Source: Salarias fasciatus (Eukaryota; Chordata; Actinopteri; Blenniiformes; Blenniidae). Taken from it: DNA of 64,000 nucleotides. Every line of letters starts with the position of its first letter. The stretch's first letter is position 1. Below the pieces are notes generated by a model. The model did no database searches, was not told the DNA's origin, and saw only the letters and a program-made list of their open reading frames with translations. Below are positions 33,606 through 49,968 of this stretch, in pieces. The position numbers were made by a program, and so were the translations under genes. Where the stretch lies: NCBI RefSeq assembly GCF_902148845.1, contig NW_021941230.1, positions 15,277,797-15,341,796 on the forward strand, written 5' to 3'.

Positions 33606-35415
33606 TCTTTTTCAGCGGAGATGAAAGCCAAGAGCTGCAGGTCCTCCACCTTGTTCTAATTACCCTCTCCTTCTCCGGACAATAGCGCTGCGATTTGGGA
33701 AAGCGGAGCTGGAGGAACAGCGGTCCTCCCCCTCACATGTTTCCCTGTGGATCTCATCACCAAGTCAAATAGGGAAACACTGCCACGCTCTGCCAACCCC
33801 CACAACCTGCAGGTGCTCCGGGACCGGCTCCCTCCGGGTTTTAGGATCACAGCGGGTCGCACGACGGATGCTGCAGAGGCAATCAGCGGCGAGTCCCGGT
33901 CCTCGGCGGCTCTCTGAGGGGGAGCGCCGTGCGTTTAGTCCTCTGCAGCAGAAAAGAAGGAAGGAAAGACGGAGGGCTGTTGAGTCCACTTTTATCTGCA
34001 GCTCAGCTGCAGAAATCCAAGAAAACAGGGACAGAAGCAAAGTAAAGTCATAATCACGAGGAGCGCCGCGCCTCCGCAGCTCAGAAATCCACCGGCCAAA
34101 AAGATCGACGGCAGCCGTGAACTCATAAACCTCCGGCAGACCTCAGACGTGACGAGCCAGAGAAGCTGGACCGGGAGGTCAAGCTGGGAACCAAGACCAG
34201 AGGTCAACCAGAGCACCAGAACCAGGAGGTCAACCTGATAACTCGATCCAGGACATCAACAGAAGTCAGCAGAACCAGAACCAAGAGGTCAACCTGAGAC
34301 CAGGACCAGGAGATTAGCCGGAAGTAGGCATCTTACCTCCTCCTCACCTTTCCTCTGAGCTCTCACCTTAAAATTCCAATTAGAGTTTTTGAACCAACCA
34401 AGCTCACCTCATCTGTCCATCTGAGTAGAAATCAGTCAGTTATCGTGGGAATCGTTTATTTAATGTTCTATATTCGCAATTTCACGCAGAAAGAGAACAT
34501 GTGACACAGACTTAACTGACATCATTATTCACCACACATTTTCTCCAAGACAGAATAAACACAAAGTGGTTTACACAAAATAAATCAATCTTTACAATGA
34601 AACAACCACCCAGCCCTACGAAGCACAAGACCTATGCACACACCTACCACATACACACACACACACACACACACACATATCTACACAATTACACACACAA
34701 AATCACACAAGCAAACTATCAAACCTGTGTGTGTGCTTTAAGAAACACTGGAATTGTGCCCAAATATATCAAAACATAAAATTCAGACATCAAGAACAGT
34801 AGATCAAGGTCTGAATACGAGGATAAGTGGTAATGACTAAACCAACAGAAAGTCAATAACTGAAACATTATTAGAGGAAAAAATATGGTGGAAAAAAGAA
34901 AAAAGCAGAAATACGCAGATTGAAACTGAAGCTACAACCAGCTGCTCCAGAGGTGAAAACGGCTGAACTGTCAGTTTTAGCTTCAGAAATCGTCTTCTGA
35001 AGACCTGAGGGTGTCTGAGCAGCGCGGAAATCAAAAGCTTACCTGATAAATAACTTTAACTGAAGCCATTGGAAGCTTTTAAGAATCAACCACCCACAGA
35101 ACTGACTGACCACGTGCAGGTTAACTTTGCACCGACTGAAGTTGTGCTCTGCTAATGGCAATCTGCCGCCATCTGCTGGTACGAATATGAAATGCATTTT
35201 CTTTTTTTTTTTGTTAGACGTGAGGGAAAAAAAAAGACTTGATTAAGGATCTTTGTTTGTTTTTCAGCATTTGAATGCATTAAAAATCTTTTCCAAACCT
35301 TTACAAGGCCTAGAAAACTGTTGAATTAGACATTGTGTCCAGAGAGATCTCTGAATGCAGTGAATATTTCATGCGTTTGGTTTGGGTTAAAATGACTCTC
35401 GAAGGGTTTCGAGGT
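33606..35415. other. Gene-free interval; probable 3' UTR of fzd7 in its right part
   Basis: No coding domain recognised. Repeated phrases such as aaccagaaccaagaggtcaac occur at 34180-34320. (CA)n at 34653-34680. A minus-strand AATAAA (34455-34460) could end the Frizzled transcript. A CTCF-like gccgccatctgctgg lies at about 35165. Confidence 0.4.
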
Positions 35416-37025
35416 TCATGTCTCCACTGTCGCCGCTGCCTGCTTGTTTGTGGCTTGTCTGTAAAAACGTGAAATGACCGGAGCGTCTTCTTCGACCAGA
35501 CCCAAAAACTGACGTGATCCCGATCGTCATCATCATCAGGTGCTTGATCACGAACACGGCGAAGTCCGGAGCGGAGGGTGGACAGTCCCTGTCAGGGCAC
35601 GGCAGGCCAAACTGCCTGCAGGCCTGCAAGGGACCACGTCTGCTCCCACTGGGTCCGGTAGACCTGCTCATAGAGGCAGCAGGCGACCACCACAGCAGCC
35701 GGCGCCGAGTAACGACAACCAAGCACGCCCATCCGAACCATCAGGCGCTCAGCTTGTCCGTGCGGGTGCCGTCGTGCTTCATGATGGTCCGAACTCGTAC
35801 GAGGGAAACGAAACCCATCGAGAGGAAAAACGTGCCGGTGAAGAGGTAGACGGAGAGCGGCACCAGCACAAAAACCCGCAGAGCGTCCATGTTGTGGATC
35901 CCCCACGAAGCAGACGCCAGTGAGAAGGTCCCCCTCCACCTGTCCCGTGGTCAGCACGGCGACGGTCTTCAGCGCCGGGACGCCCCAGGCTGCCAGGTGG
36001 AGGTACTGCGAGTTGGCCTCGATGGCCTCATGGCCCCACTTCATCCCTGCAGACAGGAACCAGGTGAAGGACAGGACCACCCACCAAACGGAGCCGGCCA
36101 TGCTGAAGAAGTAGAGGACCATGAAGGAGAGGGTGCAGACCTCCTTCTGGTTTCCCTGGACCACCATTCTGAAGCCGTCCTCCTTGAACTTATCGACACA
36201 GACGACCCGGTCCTCCAGCAGAGAGCCGGCGCCGTAGACCAGAGCTACCACGAAGAAGCAGCCCGACAGGAAGACGATCGGCCCGCTCCTGGGAATCGAA
36301 ACCTCCTGGAGTCCATCAGGAATATGAGGACGGTGAAGAGGCAGCTGAGGGCACACAGGAAGGACCACGAGCCCACCAAGAGCCGGCCCACCGTCAGCTG
36401 CTCTGCACTGAAATACATCAGGCCGCCGGGCTTGGAGGTCTCACAGGGGGCTCCACAGTCCTTCACCCCCAGGAAGTGATAGCCGAGGTAGGAAGGCACC
36501 TGAAGCTGAGCCGGACAAGAGAAGGACGGACCCGGATCAGAGGGGGGTCCGTCACTGATGTTTCTGACCCACGCAGATCTCTCCTGCACCATGCAGAGGA
36601 AATTTCTCACAGCGCAGCCTCTCCGGCCACTGAAAGCCAAATTTATTCATGAGCGCCTCGCAGCCCCGTCGAGCACGCTCACACAAGGCCCGGCAGGGCG
36701 GGATGGCCCGGTCCAGCACCGTGCACACCGGCGCATACAGGGAGCACAGGAAGAACTGGAGGTCTGCGGAGCACCGGACTTCCACCAGGGGGTAGAACTG
36801 ATGGACCTCCAGTCCTGCGTCTTCCTGGGTGCCGTGGCCCAGCAGGTTCGGCATGATGGTTTGGTTGTAGGCGATATCCGAGCAGAGGGGGATGGAGATG
36901 GGCTGGCAGAAGCTGCGATCCGGGACAGAGCTCTCCGGCTCGTACTGACCGGTGCCGGGCTGCTGGAGGACGACCAGAGCACAGCCCCAGAGCCAGAGCC
37001 AGCTCCTGCTGCCCCCCGCAGCCAT
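35416..37025 (-). CDS. fzd7: Frizzled-7-like Wnt receptor (frame broken)
   Basis: The start chosen is ATG 37023-37025, followed by a signal peptide ([14 protein letters not shown]). The cysteine-rich Wnt-binding domain is nearly identical to FZD7/1/2 ([60 protein letters not shown]). The seven-helix part follows ([60 protein letters not shown]; then FWVWSKKTL near the KTxxxW Dishevelled-binding site). Family blocks sit in different frames, with about seven one- or two-base shifts, near 36560, 36290, 35900, 35750, 35620, 35510 and 35480, mostly in short homopolymers. No block is missing, so sequence error is more likely than old decay. Single-exon structure fits FZD7. The neighbour CDK15, upstream in the same orientation, matches human 2q33. 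The C-terminal tail is unsure. Confidence 0.8.
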
Positions 37026-37079
37026 GACGGCAGAGACCGCCCGCCGAGGAGACCGTCCACTGGGAGCTTCAAAGGTCAT

Positions 37080-39308
37080 TCAAAGCGCGTGTGGGGATCA
37101 GTCACAAAATGAAAGTCTGTACCTTGAGCAGAGTCCTGCAGGTCTCCACAAAAAAACGCAAAAAAGACCTCATGAGAAGCTCCGGGATGTTGTGAGTTCC
37201 TTCAGATCCAACAGCCCGAATCCTGCCTGTGAGGAAATCACTTTTCTGCTGGGATGTTTTCGGTTTGTAATCCCGCAGCAGGTTGGACCTCCTCCCTCTG
37301 ACAGCCGTCTACACCTCTGCTCGGTGTTCAACCCCACCTCCAGAGAGGGGAGAGGAGGGGCCACCTCCACGCTGACTCAGCCGCTCAGCGCTCTGGTTTC
37401 TGGAGGTAAAAGACACCAAATTAAACGACCAGAGCGGATCGGTTTTCAGACTTTTGGATCCTTCTTCCATCTTCAGGCTTTTTTCTGCTGCGATCAAAAC
37501 AAATACGAAGATAAATTAAATTTTAACCATGTGAAAAAGTGAAATTGTGTCCTTTTTTAATGTTCTGGTTTTTCACCGAGTTGAAAAGACTCCATTTTCA
37601 ATGTAGCTTTTCGAAACCGCAGTTGTTATTTAAAGAGCTAGCCTCGTTTTTCTGCTGTTCAAATCAAACATCGCCCGCCCAAAAATTATCACACAAGTCG
37701 TCATATTTATATTTTCCAACAAAAGCGGTGAATAAATATTTGCCGCCTTTTGAGCTCCAAAGTTCACGTCTGTTTTCTGTTCAGCGACTTCGGTAAATTC
37801 GGGATGAAACCGAGAGAAATGCTAGCGCGAGTCTTCAGAGGGTGAGGATCAAAGGCTGCGTCCTGATTTATTAATGACTGCGTAAATTCGTCTTCGCTCA
37901 TCAAACTTACGGAAACACAAACAGAGTTAAATATTCAAACACCTCCCATCGCCTCTTTCATCTCCACAAACAGACGCCGCCTTCAAAGATACGCTTGTTT
38001 TCTGTCAATCACTCATCGGACAAAAACACATTTACACACACAAACTCGACGGGAAGAACCAAACTTCCTTTGTTTTTGAAAAAAAAAAAAAAAAAAGGAC
38101 GTTAATTTGAATTTACTGATAAACAAAAAACAGATGACAAAAGCAAACCGCCGTACCGACTCAAAGTGAAATGGATGAAACTGTTGGGATTTTAACCGGG
38201 AGCAAAGCGTTAGCCTTTTGTCTGGAGTCAGAATCGAGCCTGAAGTGAAACAAGGCAAAAGAAACAAAAGTATAAAATGAGCCCTGAAGCCGGCCTCACA
38301 TCAACGTCGCCCTCTGGTGGTGAGAGTGAATATCAATGTAGCAAAGCATGGATTTTTACATTGTGTGTCCTGAAGTATTATTGGGTGACATTAGTTCAGT
38401 TATCAGGCCTAAAACTACCAAGAGGGGGGGGGTGGGCTGGTCTAAGGTTAAAGTGAAACTGTTGTTTTATAATTTACAAAAATGAACATAAGAAGTGAAA
38501 AAAAACTGAGTTTGTATAAGTTCCTACCTTCTTTTCAAGTTTGCTGTAATTTTTCATGAAAAATCATAGTTTTTTTTTTTGTTTACGAATTTTCAAATTG
38601 TGCTTAAGAAGTCTGACTTTAATAAAACAACTAAACAAAAACAACTATCATAGTGACAATAAATTACAAAATATAACTAAAACAAACGTCTGTATGGTAA
38701 TGACAAAAAAACAAAAGAAATGACGGCATCACTAAGCGTTTATATTACCAAAAACACATCAAAGCTGCACCAGATTGCAGCTAACATGCTAACAAATGCT
38801 AACAGGACAACAGAGGAGTTATTAAAACTTTTACGTTAAATTCGACATAAATAAAAGGAGAAAAAAATAATAATCTGAGCCAAGTTTGCTGAATGAGGGA
38901 CAGCTCCATCCACCAGGCTGTCAGGATGTTTCACATAAATAAATTATGATCTCGACTCCCACCTTCACCTCCTCACCTCCTCCACCTCTACACTGAAGCA
39001 GTTCATGAGCTCACCTGTTTACTCTGAACTATTAGCAATGAATTCTTCATGTTTCTTGTCTCTGAAATGTTGGAATCTTCTCCTGGCTTTTATTTTTAGT
39101 GAGATTTTATCTTATTACTCGCCAAAACACTGAATCCATTCCTATATTTCACACTGATGGAAATGTTTCACCTCATAAACAGTGAAGGAGATGACTGCAG
39201 CGAGTGTAACAGACCTGCCGGTTAATGTTTTACTTTGGAAACTCCGCACAGACTTTTCTCTTAAGCTTGCTTGAGCGTCTTCTGTCAAACGTCCGATTCG
39301 TCCATGCG
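37080..39308. other. Gene-free interval between fzd7 and cdk15
   Basis: No coding signal. A minus-strand AATAAA at 39089-39094 may end the cdk15 transcript. A CTCF-like cgccctctggtgg lies at about 38308. A/T runs are common. Confidence 0.4.
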
Positions 39309-42570
<3,262 letters not shown>

Positions 42571-43063
42571 ACCCCCCTCCTCCTCCTCCTCCTCTCCACA
42601 GCAGCACTTCCACACCTCCCTCGCCCACAGACACACAGCTCCCATCACCTCCGCTCCTTCTCCTCTGAGACTCCCGGTCCTCCTCCTCTTCTTCCCTGTC
42701 TCATGACTCCCACGAAAACAGGGTCTCATGACACACACACGCACGCACACGCACGCACACGCAACACAAAGGTTCATTCAACACTGTATATATGCTGCCC
42801 TCCAGTGGACAACTGCAGGTACTGCAGCTCCTCTAAGTCCATTGAAGGGAGAAAAGTGGAGCGCGTGGAGGGTAAATATGAAACTGGAGGTGAGCATCCG
42901 GAGCGGAATAGAACTCAAGACCACCAAGACTGAGGATCTGTTTTAATCAGTGGAGGCCAGATCTCTGGACTCCTGTGGAACAAAGCTGGTTCAGCAAGTG
43001 GTTGAACCGAACGCAATACTCAACCCCAAGAAGTGCAACACAACCTGTCCCAGCTTTGCGATC

Positions 43064-43069
43064 TTTATT
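43064..43069 (-). terminator. Poly(A) signal of the NLR gene
   Basis: AATAAA on the minus strand about 100 bases below the NLR stop codon. Confidence 0.5.
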
Positions 43070-43171
43070 ATGAGCTACAAAATTCAGCGTCTTACATCTT
43101 ACATTTATACATTCACATTTATACAGGCGTGTGTGTGACGGTAAATACGCCTCCGTGCTCCTCCTCCTCCT

Positions 43172-46100
43172 TCACAGCTCACACAGGGACAGGGAGGAGC
43201 GGCTCCCACAGCCAAATCCAGCGTACAGGGGCTCTGAGAAGGAGGTGTTGAAGGTGTAGAGGTGGAGCAGAGAGTCAGAGCAGACGATGTAGAAGGACAG
43301 AGTCCCAGCGGGACAGTCCACATACACCCCCAGTCTGTGAGAGGAGGAGGAGGAGCAGGAGCAGGGGGAGGAAGGGACCAGGGTCTGCCTGTTGTCGTGC
43401 CAGGCAGAGAATCTGTGGTCGTATCCATACAGACACCAGGACCGGTCGTTCTCCCCGAACCGGCAGCCCATGCCGGCCCCCCTCCTCCCGACCCCCCTGT
43501 AGGCCAGCGCCAGCAGGACGTCTCCGCTCTGCTCCACCTCCCAGTAGTGGCGTCTCGTCAGCGCCGTCTCGCACAGCAGCTGAGGGCAGCGCTCGAACCG
43601 GTCCGGGTGCTCCGGGTAGGACTGGCGCTTCCCCACGTGCGTCACCGTCCTGCCGCCGTCGGACACTCCGAGTCTGGCGCTCACCGTGTTCGTGTCGATG
43701 GAGAGCGGGCAGGAGTCTGTCGGAGACAACAAACACTTCCTGCTCACTGGGAGGAAATGTGGGGTTTCGCTCCCGTTGAGAAACACACTTACACTTCCTC
43801 ACTCCGGGTTTCAGCCAGCGGACTCCGGCAGGCTCCACCCTGAGAAGACCACACAGCGGATCAGTCCTGAGCTGAAGCTCGAATCCATCCTCCCTGGGTG
43901 GAGTCAGCCTGGCGACGGAGGCGTGCTCTCACTGGACGGATACCTGACGGCGTCCAGACCGCAGTCCGGATCCTCCACGGCAGCGGACAGCAGATCCACC
44001 GCCGCGTCCCCGGGATGGTTGTAGCTCAGGTCCAGCTCTCTCAGACGGGAGGACTTGGACCTCACGGCTGAGACCAGAGGAGAGCAGCCTCCCTCTGAGA
44101 CCAGACACCCTGCCAGGCTGCACACACAGCAGACATCAGGCAAAAGGTCACAGAACCATCAGCAGCGTCACGTACGGAATCAGGTTTTCACTTCTAAAGC
44201 GTGAATCCTGACCTGAGAGCTTCCAGTTTGCAGCCGGGACTCTTCAGCACCCTGGACAGCAGCTCCACCCCCGAATCCCGCAGGTCGTTGTCACTCAGAT
44301 CCAGATGTGTCAGACTGGAGGACTGAGAGCTGAGGACTGAGGACAGAGCGCCACAGCTTCTCTCGGACAGGCTGCAGTTGCTGAGTCTGGGAGGAGAGAG
44401 AGAGAGAGGGAGAGAGAGAGAGACTGTTCTGACCAGTTCTCAGACTACCACACAACAGAACATTTGATAAGTGGATTTAGTTGTTTCCGGTTTCACCGGG
44501 CCGGCTGGGGGTGAGGACGGTGTAATCTGAATCGAGAAGTGAGACTCTGGAAAACGTTCCTCTTCCCACAGAGGATGCTGTGTTTCTACTGGCCTCCAGC
44601 GCTCTCTGCTGCAGTTTTTCTGAGATCGGTGTCCATGTGACCTGCATGCTTCTCTCATGGAGCGGTAACGGCATGGCTCAAGTTCTCGTGGGGGAAAAGC
44701 ATGAGGCGCCATATGGGACAGAAATCATTTTATTTAAATATGTGGACCCTGACCGGAGAGCTTCCAGTTTGCAGAGAGGGCTTCTCAGTCCGTCACACAG
44801 CAGCTCCACTCCCGAGTCCTGCAGGTTGTTGTTACTCAGGTCCAGCTGTGTCAGACTGGAGGACTGAGAGCTGAGGACCGAGGACAGAGCTCCACAGCTT
44901 CTCCGGGACAGGTCGCAGTTCCTCAACCTGAAGAAAAAAACAACAATAACAACCAGTTCAGTGTTTGTCGTGGCCACGGTTCTTCTTAATTGTACATAAA
45001 TACACCTACAGAGCTTTGCTGGAGGCTTTGACCACCGGCAGCAGCTTCAGAAGAGCCTCCTCTGAAGCAGAGTACTTCTTCAGGTTAAACTCCTTCAGAT
45101 CTTGATCTGATGACAGTAGGATGAAGACCAGCGCTGACCACTGAGCGGGAGACAGGACCTCTCTGGAGAGCCGTCCTAACCTCAGGGACTGCTGGATCTC
45201 CTCCACCAGAGAATGGTCATTCAGTTCGTTCAGACAGTGGAACAGGTTGACGATTTTATCTGCAGACAGATTCTCATCAAGCCTCCGTCTGATGTGTCCC
45301 TCTACTGCCAACATCCTCCGTGAGTTGTTGTTAACAACGGCAACGTTATGCAGCAGGTATATGTATAGCACCTCCTGACTGGCTGGTGCACTTCCTCCTA
45401 TCTCTGCCAGCAGACCTCGTAAGAGCTTCTGATTGGCCGGCAGTGAGAGACCCAGGAGGAATCGAAGGAACAAGTCCAGGTGTCCGTTTGGACTCTTCAA
45501 GGCCTCGTCCACTGCTCCCTGGTAGAACCACGATGAGTCGATTCTCAACTCTTCAGACTCCTTCAGGTTGTTTTCCAGCAGGTTGACTCCAGAGCTGACG
45601 AAGGTCTGATGGACGTGAAGAGCAGCCAGAAACTCCTGGAGGCTCAGATGGACGAAGCAGAAGACCTTGTCCTGGTACAGGCCGCTCTCCTCTCTGAAGA
45701 CCTGCGTGAACACTCCTGAGTACATTGAGGCTGCTCTGAGGTCGATGCCAGACCCTGTCAGGTCCGATTCAAAGAAGATCAGGTTCCCCTTCTGGAGCTG
45801 CTCAAAAGCCAGTTTCCCCAGAGACCAGATCATCTCCCTGCTCTCTGGACTCCAGTGGTCGTCTGTGGCAGCTCCTCCATCAAACTTGACGTTCTTGACT
45901 TTGGCCTGGACCACCAGGTGGTGGATGTACATCTGGGTCAGGGTCTTGGGCAGCTCTCCTCCCTCTCTGCTCTTCAGCACCTTCTCCAGAACTGTAGCAC
46001 TGATCCAGCAGAAGACCGGGATGTGGCACATGATGTGGAGGCTTCGGGAGGTCTTGATGTGGGAGATGATCCTGCTGGCCTGCTCCTCCTCTCTGAACCT

Positions 46101-47361
46101 CCTCCTGAAGTACTCCTCCTTCTGGGGGTCGGTGAACCCCCGGACCTCCGTCACCCTGTCCACACAGTCGGCAGGGATCTGATTGGCTGCTGCAGGCCGT
46201 GTGGTGATCCAGAGGCGAGCGGAGGGAAGCAGTTTCCCCCTGATGAGGTTTATCAGCAGAACGTCCACTGAGCTGGACTCTGTCACGTCGGTCAGCAGCT
46301 CGGCGCGGTGGAAGTCCAGAGGGAGGCGACACTCGTCCAGACCGTCCAAGATGAAGACCACCTGGAAGTCTTGGAAGCTGCAGAGTCCTGCTTCTTTGGT
46401 TTCAGTGAAAAAGTGGTGAACCAGTCCCACCAGGCTCAACTGCTTCCCCACCAGGTTCAGCTCTCTGAAGGTGAACGGAAAGGTGAAGTGGACGTCCTGG
46501 TTGGCTTCGTCTTCAGCCCAGTCCAGAGTGAACTTCTGAGTCAGGACTGTTTTCCCGATGCCGGCCACGCCCTTCGTCAGCACCGTCCTGATTGGTTGAG
46601 ATCTTCCCGGCGAGGATTTAAAGATGTCTTCTGCTCTGATGCTGGTTTCCGCTCCGTCCGTCCTCCTGGACGCCGTTTCAATCTGCCTGACCTCGTGTTG
46701 CTCGTTGACCTCCGCGGCCCCGCCCTCCGTGATGTGGAGCTCCGTGTAGATCTGGTTCAGGGGGGTCGACTTTCCGGCTTTCGCGATCCCCTCAAACACG
46801 CTCTGGAACCTCTGCTTCAGGATGGACTTTAACTTGTGGCGACATGTGAAGACTCCTCAACGAGCAAAAACAAAAACGGAGTCATGATTGATGAACACCA
46901 TGAATATATTATCATATAGATTATTTATAAAACTTTACAGGTGCTTTGTGCGAAGAGAGTGTGGTGCTACCTGCAGACCAACGCACTTCTTCTGGATGTG
47001 GAACATGAGCCAAACATTTTCCTGTTCCAGAGAAGAAGCTGCGTCACAACCATGACTGCTCCACCAACAGGAATAAAAAATTAAGATAAATAAATCGCCA
47101 CAGACCTTCACTCCGGCTCATCTTCTTCAGGACCTTCTCCGTCACCTCTCGGACGTCGGTGTTGTACATCTCCACCATCAAGTCCACCGTGTCCAGGCGG
47201 TCTGCCGTCTCCAGGTGACACTTCCGGATGGCTCTGAACCCGTCCTCCGCCTCGTCTGCGTTCTGGAGGAGCCACTGGAAGTGCTTCAGCTGCTCCGCCC
47301 CCAGATCCTGCAGGCTGTCCAGCAGCCAGAGCTTCAGGGCGCCGTCCGTCTCCGTCCTCTG
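43172..47361 (-). CDS. Fish NLR: PYD-FISNA-NACHT-LRR-B30.2
   Basis: Exons in phase: 47106-47361, 45010-46855, 44754-44927, 44213-44386, 43944-44117, 43793-43839 and 43172-43716. The first encodes a pyrin domain ([35 protein letters not shown]). The large exon has FISNA ([35 protein letters not shown]) and a NACHT ATPase with Walker A GVAGIGKT and Walker [10 protein letters not shown], then the winged-helix region. Three LRR exons of exactly 174 bases follow ([19 protein letters not shown] and similar), then a PRY-SPRY/B30.2 domain ([28 protein letters not shown]). This is the NLRC3-like family, hugely expanded in teleosts and thought to act in innate immune sensing. Walker motifs are intact and there are no frame breaks. 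The 5' end is uncertain because the start codon lies in an upstream exon. Confidence 0.92.
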
Positions 47362-47733
47362 CTGAAGCAAGGAGACGCGCTCATCGACTGACAGTCACCA
47401 GAACACACTGTCATACGTTGTGCCGTCGTTGTGGGGTTGGACTCACTGAAGGTTTGCGGGACAGCTGTCGATCGGCCCGATCCGTCGTACCATCAGCTCT
47501 GTGACGGTGATTCACATTCATCAGAATTTCAATCACACAAATTTGATAAATACATTGTTCATGTTGAATGTTCTGAAGACATCCAAATAAAATGTATGTT
47601 TGATGGAAAACAGCTGTTGTTCTGCATCTTCCTGCTGTATTTACAAAAGAAAGCACTGAACTAACTCACGCTTCAGCTGTGTTTGTCTCAAACAGAACAG
47701 AATTTATAAAAACTATTAATGGGTTTTTCTTAC

Positions 47734-47933
47734 TTCTGTTCTGCAGACGGACCGGGTTCTTCCACAACAGGTTCAGCTTTATGCTGGTTTCCAGATTCAG
47801 AACCACTTCTGGGTTCCGGTCCTGCTTTGGGTTCCTGTAGAGACGTTGGTGAAGAGTCCAGATCAGGGGAACGGTCGAGTTCATGCTGAGGACTCGGGTC
47901 TGGGGCAGGAACTGGTTCACTGCAGCTCAGTCT
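47734..47933 (-). other. Probable 5' exon of the NLR gene
   Basis: A 200-base open segment with acceptor (cagccag) and donor (CAGAA|gtaaga) encodes RLSCSEPVPAPDPSPQHELD and a Pro/Ser/Glu-rich run ending SAEQ. It resembles the linker exons that precede FISNA in other fish NLR genes. Its exit phase (2) does not fit the pyrin exon at 47361 (entry 0), so it may belong to another isoform or another exon may lie between. Confidence 0.4.
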
Positions 47934-48600
47934 CTGGCTGATCAGTGAAGGCAATGAGAAAGGAAAACAAGGATGGAAACGTTTCCTGACAAAAAACGGT
48001 TGAAGATCCATCTTCAGGTCAGTCCTGAATGACACACAGCCGGACCCAGGCCCGGGTCCGGGTCAGGTCCAGGTGGTCTGGGGACTCCTTCTTCACACGG
48101 ATCCGTGCAGAATGTGAAGAACAGAAAACAGGCATCGGTTTTGGTGACGGTCAAACAGTGAAAGACAGAAGTGATGAGGTCTTCCTGTTCGTGGTGCGTT
48201 GACCCACTTTAAAGAAAAAAAACACTTTTCGATTTCTGACACTGAGCTGGAAAATGTCAGCAGTGCGCCGTGCAGCTGTGTGACGACAGCCTCTAACCCA
48301 GGATACCAGAGAAGAACTTCTTCATGCAGCTCTCTCCTGTAGACTCCCTTTTCATGCAATAACAGAAAAAACTGTTCGCAGCAGCAGAACCAAGTCACCT
48401 TGTGGGGAAAACACTCCCACTCATGCAATCCGGTATCGTTTGTGTTTCTCCTTTTTGCTTCCTTTTCTGTCGAATGTCGACATTATGAAATGTACAGTGA
48501 CGAAAAGGTCGGCTTCGTCTCACGGAGCAGAACGTTCCACTCTGTCTTCCTGACGGGGGTTTGTCTCGCCAGCTGAGGGCAGCGGTGGCTCATTCCGCCA

Positions 48601-48624
48601 AATAAGCCACAACATTATGACCAC
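48601..48624. mobile_element. Tc1/mariner-like terminal fragment
   Basis: aataagccacaacattatga followed by ccac resembles the end of fish Tc1-like transposons (catcagccataacattatga). No transposase is nearby, so only a relic end remains. Confidence 0.35.
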
Positions 48625-49417
48625 AATACACTCAGGAGCAAGGGTCATCCAAGGTCATCGGGCCCAGCCAACAATGACAGAACCAACCGACCAACTCACT
48701 GATCATAAGCAGATTGAAATGTAGACAAGAAGGAACATGAAGCAAACCCCGACGAACTGATAGCCAACTTTCACGAAACAGCCTCAGACAGACGAAAACA
48801 ACGAACTAACTTATCTGGAACGGATTTGGTCTATTTTTTAATGTTACTTCTAACTAACTGTTAGACCAAATGATTCATTTCAGTTGAGATTTATTTGTAC
48901 AGCGCCAAGTACAAAACGGCCATTTAACAGTACTTTTACAGGAAAAAAAAAACGCAACACTTCGTAACAGACGTAAGCAAGCTGTGGAAAGGAAATACTT
49001 CTAAAAGGAAAAAACACCTTTGTAACTAACTCTGACTGACTGACTGGTTGAGACATCAACCAACCAAAACACCAACAATCCACAAAGTAACCTGCACCAA
49101 CTCAATGATGCCAAAGAAATCAAGAAATCAATTTTAAATGTACTGCAAATAAGAAAACCGAACACTGAACCGAAAGAATAAATAAAGAAATGGATGGAGG
49201 TCATGAGAGGAGAGGAAGTGTGTGCGAGTCGTCCTCCTCCTCCTCCTCCTCCGCCTCGCTCACTTTTTTTTTTCCAGCACCGTCGCAGACTTTCACCTCT
49301 CAGTATCTGCAGGTAAATATTTGATGTGCGAGTTGGTGATGAGTCAGGGGATCGATGCCGTTTCACATCTGTGCTGTTCCGTTTGAATCTGTAGAGCTCT
49401 GATCTCTAACACTGGCG

Positions 49418-49420
<3 letters not shown>

Positions 49421-49491
<71 letters not shown>
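49421..49491. repeat. (TG)n microsatellite
   Basis: About 70 bases of uninterrupted TG, the longest array in the window. Confidence 0.97.
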
Positions 49492-49496
<5 letters not shown>

Positions 49497-49968
49497 AGCA
49501 CATCAGGGGACAAACTTCTCACAGGCGCTGCTAAAGTCATGATCGAAAAAACACTCAAGTTCACCACAGCGATTCTCAGAAACACACTTTCTAAATGTAC
49601 AAAGGTGTGTCAGTAAATATGGAAACAGAACGAAGACAGGACAAATGTTTAAATTTTAAAAATGTGCCTTCAAAGTAGTCATTTCTTGTTAAAAACCCAC
49701 CAGGCTGATTATGGAGAGATTTTCACACCAAACTATCCCTTCAGAAAGTGATGAGATCTGACTGTTCTGAACTGAAAACAAAGGAGACGGGAGCGAGGAT
49801 GTTACGCTGAGTCAAAGTAAACAGGTCCCACTCATGGCAGCGCCTCATACTTTGACCCTCCGGTCAACAGCGAGGCCTCAGAAAGCAGGGAGGGACGGAC
49901 AGCCAGAGACACACCGCACTGCCACTCTGCCGGATCCGGTTCTGAGGTTCTGACTGGAGGTCTGGATC

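Larger units (their letters stand above)
47934..49968. other. Gene-free interval between NLR and F2
   Basis: No coding domain found. It includes a Tc1-like terminal fragment (48601) and a long TG array (49421-49491) about 480 bases before the F2 start codon. Confidence 0.4.
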
